Assembly: GCF_012641475.1 (NCBI RefSeq)
Contig: NZ_JABAIL010000002.1
Span: 321,449 to 385,448, forward strand
DNA length: 64,000 nucleotides
Direction of reading: 5' to 3'
Source: Flammeovirga agarivorans
Lineage (GTDB): Bacteria > Bacteroidota > Bacteroidia > Cytophagales > Flammeovirgaceae
In this document: piece after piece, positions 62,196 through 64,000 of the stretch
Layout of the letters: every line of letters starts with the position of its first letter
Numbering within the stretch: the stretch's first letter is position 1
The notes under the pieces: model-generated
Databases searched by the model: none
The model's input: only the letters and a program-made list of their open reading frames with translations
What the model was told of the DNA's origin: nothing
Program-made: the position numbers and the translations under genes

Positions 62196-63386
62196 ATGAG
62201 CAGTAAGAACAAATTTCGTATGATAGGTATAATGTCAGGTACAAGCCTCGACGGTGTTGACCTTTGTTATGCCGAATTTTGGAAAGACAGACAAAAACAA
62301 TGGCGTTACTATATGCCCTATACCTCAAGCCATGATTGGAATGAGGAGTGGAAACAACGCCTAAATACTGCCGAACATCTTTCTGCATTTGAATATATAA
62401 AATTAGACCGTGATCTTGGGAAGAAACTAGGACAATTGGCAAAATGTTTCATTGATGAGCATCAATTAAAGGTAGACTACGTTTGTAGCCATGGTCATAC
62501 GATTTTCCATCAGACTGAAATAGGTATTACTTCACAGATTGGCGGCGGCCCTGAAATAGCTGCTGCATCTCAACACAATGTGATCAATGATTTTAGAGTT
62601 GCTGATGTTGCATTAGGCGGTCAGGGAGCTCCATTGGTACCGATAGGCGACCGATTACTGTTTAATGAATACCATTATCGTTTAAATCTGGGAGGAATCG
62701 GGAATATATCTTATGAAGTCGATAATGAAACCATCGCTTTTGATACTTGCCCTGCCAACATGCCTCTAAATGTCTATATGCGTTCAATAGGAAAAGAATA
62801 TGATGATAAAGGAGGAATGGCAAGAAGAGGTAATGTTCAGAAAAATATTTTTGATGCATTAAATAAGCTAGACTTCTATTCTTCATTTGGAGCAAAATCA
62901 TTGGGAAAAGAATGGGTAGAAGAACACTACTTACCTATCTTAAATCAGATTGATCGTTTAGAGGACCGTTTAGCTACCAGTATAGAACATACTGCCTATC
63001 AAGTCAATCAGGTAATACAGAATGCGAATAACTTATCAAAAATACACTTCGGAAAACCAAAATTACTGATTACAGGTGGAGGTGCTTATAATGACTATCT
63101 GATAGATCGTATTCGCTCCTATTGTACCACTGTTGAAGTAGTTCTTCCATCAGAAAAAATAATAACACACAAAGAAGCCTTACTTTTTGCCTTTTTAGGT
63201 TGTCTACGTCTAAACAGAGAAAATAACTGTCTTAAGAGTGTAACAGCTGCATCACAAGACAATTGTGGAGGAGTAATACATCATATTTTTGTCAATCAAG
63301 AACAAGATCTAAATAAAGAAAAAGATCAATTAATCGATACTCAAGAAATGCCTTCATTTAATAAGATTATTGGCTGTGGAGGGTAA
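62196..63386 (+). CDS. anmK: Anhydro-N-acetylmuramic acid kinase
   Basis: 396 residues. Phosphorylates and opens 1,6-anhydroMurNAc in murein recycling. The ATP-site motif GIMSGTSLDGVD lies near the N-terminus; other blocks are SHGHTIFHQ, RVADVALGGQGAPLVPIGD, NLGGIGNIS and LLITGGGAYN. Slightly longer than usual by a C-terminal polar tail of about 35 residues (QEQDLNKEKDQL). The rhomboid gene follows after 19 bases, likely in the same transcript. Confidence 0.93.
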   Translation: MSSKNKFRMIGIMSGTSLDGVDLCYAEFWKDRQKQWRYYMPYTSSHDWNEEWKQRLNTAEHLSAFEYIKLDRDLGKKLGQLAKCFIDEHQLKVDYVCSHGHTIFHQTEIGITSQIGGGPEIAAASQHNVINDFRVADVALGGQGAPLVPIGDRLLFNEYHYRLNLGGIGNISYEVDNETIAFDTCPANMPLNVYMRSIGKEYDDKGGMARRGNVQKNIFDALNKLDFYSSFGAKSLGKEWVEEHYLPILNQIDRLEDRLATSIEHTAYQVNQVIQNANNLSKIHFGKPKLLITGGGAYNDYLIDRIRSYCTTVEVVLPSEKIITHKEALLFAFLGCLRLNRENNCLKSVTAASQDNCGGVIHHIFVNQEQDLNKEKDQLIDTQEMPSFNKIIGCGG

Positions 63387-63405
63387 ACTAAATAAATAGA
63401 AAAAA

Positions 63406-63981
63406 ATGCGCATACAATATAATGCACCGGTAACATTGACTTTTACATTTATCTGTGCTGCTTTTATGATATTAAAAAATATTGGATTTGATCTCACACC
63501 TATTTTTAGTGTAGGCACTTTTAGTTCCATGAGCTTTTCCAACCCATTAACCTATTTCAGACTTTTCAGTCATGTGATTGGACATGGAGGATGGGATCAC
63601 TACTTTGGTAATTTCACATATATCCTATTATTAGGACCTATACTCGAAGAAAAATACGGTAGTAAACAGTTACTGACCATGATGTCTATTACGGCACTAG
63701 TAACAGGTTTAATCAACGCCATCTTCTTATCCAGTGGTTTACTAGGTGCCAGTGGCATTGTATTTATGTTTATTCTTTTGAGTTCTGTTGTGAATGTTCA
63801 AAAAGGAGCAATTCCACTAACATTCATCCTTATTGTAATCTTATTCTTAGGGCAAGAAGTAGTTAATGCGTTTAGTGCTGATAATATCTCTCAGATGGCA
63901 CATTTAATGGGAGGTATCTGTGGAGCAATATTTGGGTTTAGCGTAGACAAATACAAACCAAAAGCGAAGTTAAATCAATAG
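63406..63981 (+). CDS. Rhomboid family intramembrane serine protease
   Basis: 191 residues with about six membrane helices. The catalytic Ser116 is in GASG (LLGASGIVF), the His166 in AHLMGGICGAIFG, and the HxxWxHxxxN block reads HGGWDHYFGN (about 60-69). It cleaves membrane proteins within the bilayer; the substrate is unknown. It follows anmK closely. The window ends 19 bases after its stop. Confidence 0.9.
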   Translation: MRIQYNAPVTLTFTFICAAFMILKNIGFDLTPIFSVGTFSSMSFSNPLTYFRLFSHVIGHGGWDHYFGNFTYILLLGPILEEKYGSKQLLTMMSITALVTGLINAIFLSSGLLGASGIVFMFILLSSVVNVQKGAIPLTFILIVILFLGQEVVNAFSADNISQMAHLMGGICGAIFGFSVDKYKPKAKLNQ

Positions 63982-64000
63982 GTTTCTATATATTTTTAAT

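Noticed and set aside
1-64000. tRNA, rRNA, CRISPR arrays, insertion sequences, prophage or integrative element borders
   Set aside because: No T-loop-like tRNA motifs, spaced direct repeats, transposase or integrase genes, or terminal repeats were recognised by eye; a tRNAscan or repeat search could overturn this.

Overview
The window looks like a chromosomal segment of a low-GC marine or soil Bacteroidota of the Cytophagales, Flammeovirga-like type. The signs are a SusC/SusD pair, type IX secretion (T9SS) sorting domains on secreted glycosidases, near-consensus Bacteroidota promoters (TAnnTTTG) ahead of several genes, a BshC bacillithiol enzyme, and a TonB C-terminal domain fused to a BlaR1-type protease. 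I recognise no tRNA, rRNA, CRISPR array, insertion sequence or phage module. The genus is an inference.

Layout. 1-7.4 kb: end of a response regulator, a flippase-like membrane protein, a YgiQ radical SAM protein, a stand-alone TonB C-terminal protein, and a divergent BlaI/BlaR1-type pair preceded by four 16-bp operator-like dyads. 7.7-12.9 kb: a redox and heme cluster, namely glutamyl-tRNA reductase, single-domain globin, Tll0287-type c-heme lipoprotein, five-helix diheme b-type membrane protein, FAD/NAD(P)H reductase with a 2Fe-2S domain, and membrane-anchored pentaheme cytochrome c. Together they can be read as a route from NAD(P)H across the inner membrane to periplasmic hemes. 13-30.5 kb: two tandem secreted TPR-CHAT proteins, a phosphopantetheinyl transferase, an outer-membrane receptor plus repeat lipoprotein, DUF350, YaaA, a rhodanese and RpoN. 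30.5-41 kb: a histidine kinase and receiver pair, a solitary sufB, an M20 peptidase, a fatty acid hydroxylase, BshC, a thiamine pyrophosphokinase-like protein, a thioredoxin-like protein and an MFS transporter.

41-60.8 kb is a polysaccharide utilisation locus, all on the minus strand: SusC/SusD, GH65, GH3, a double-GH5 enzyme with two CBM6 domains, a GH5-CBM6 enzyme, and a membrane-spanning propeller regulator that ends in a LuxR-type HTH and has no kinase. A shared upstream element occurs ahead of three transcription units (susC, GH65-GH3, GH5) and is the best candidate for the regulator's target. Two of those units also carry a terminator-like hairpin in the leader. The likely substrate is a beta-glucan, taken up by SusCD and cut by GH5 and GH3; the GH65 enzyme suggests an additional alpha-glucoside. 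60.9-64 kb: CinA, AnmK and a rhomboid protease.

The observations most worth following are the heme/redox cluster, the shared locus element with its leader terminators, the BlaI operator array, and a short promoter-to-terminator unit near 34.5 kb that may encode a small RNA.
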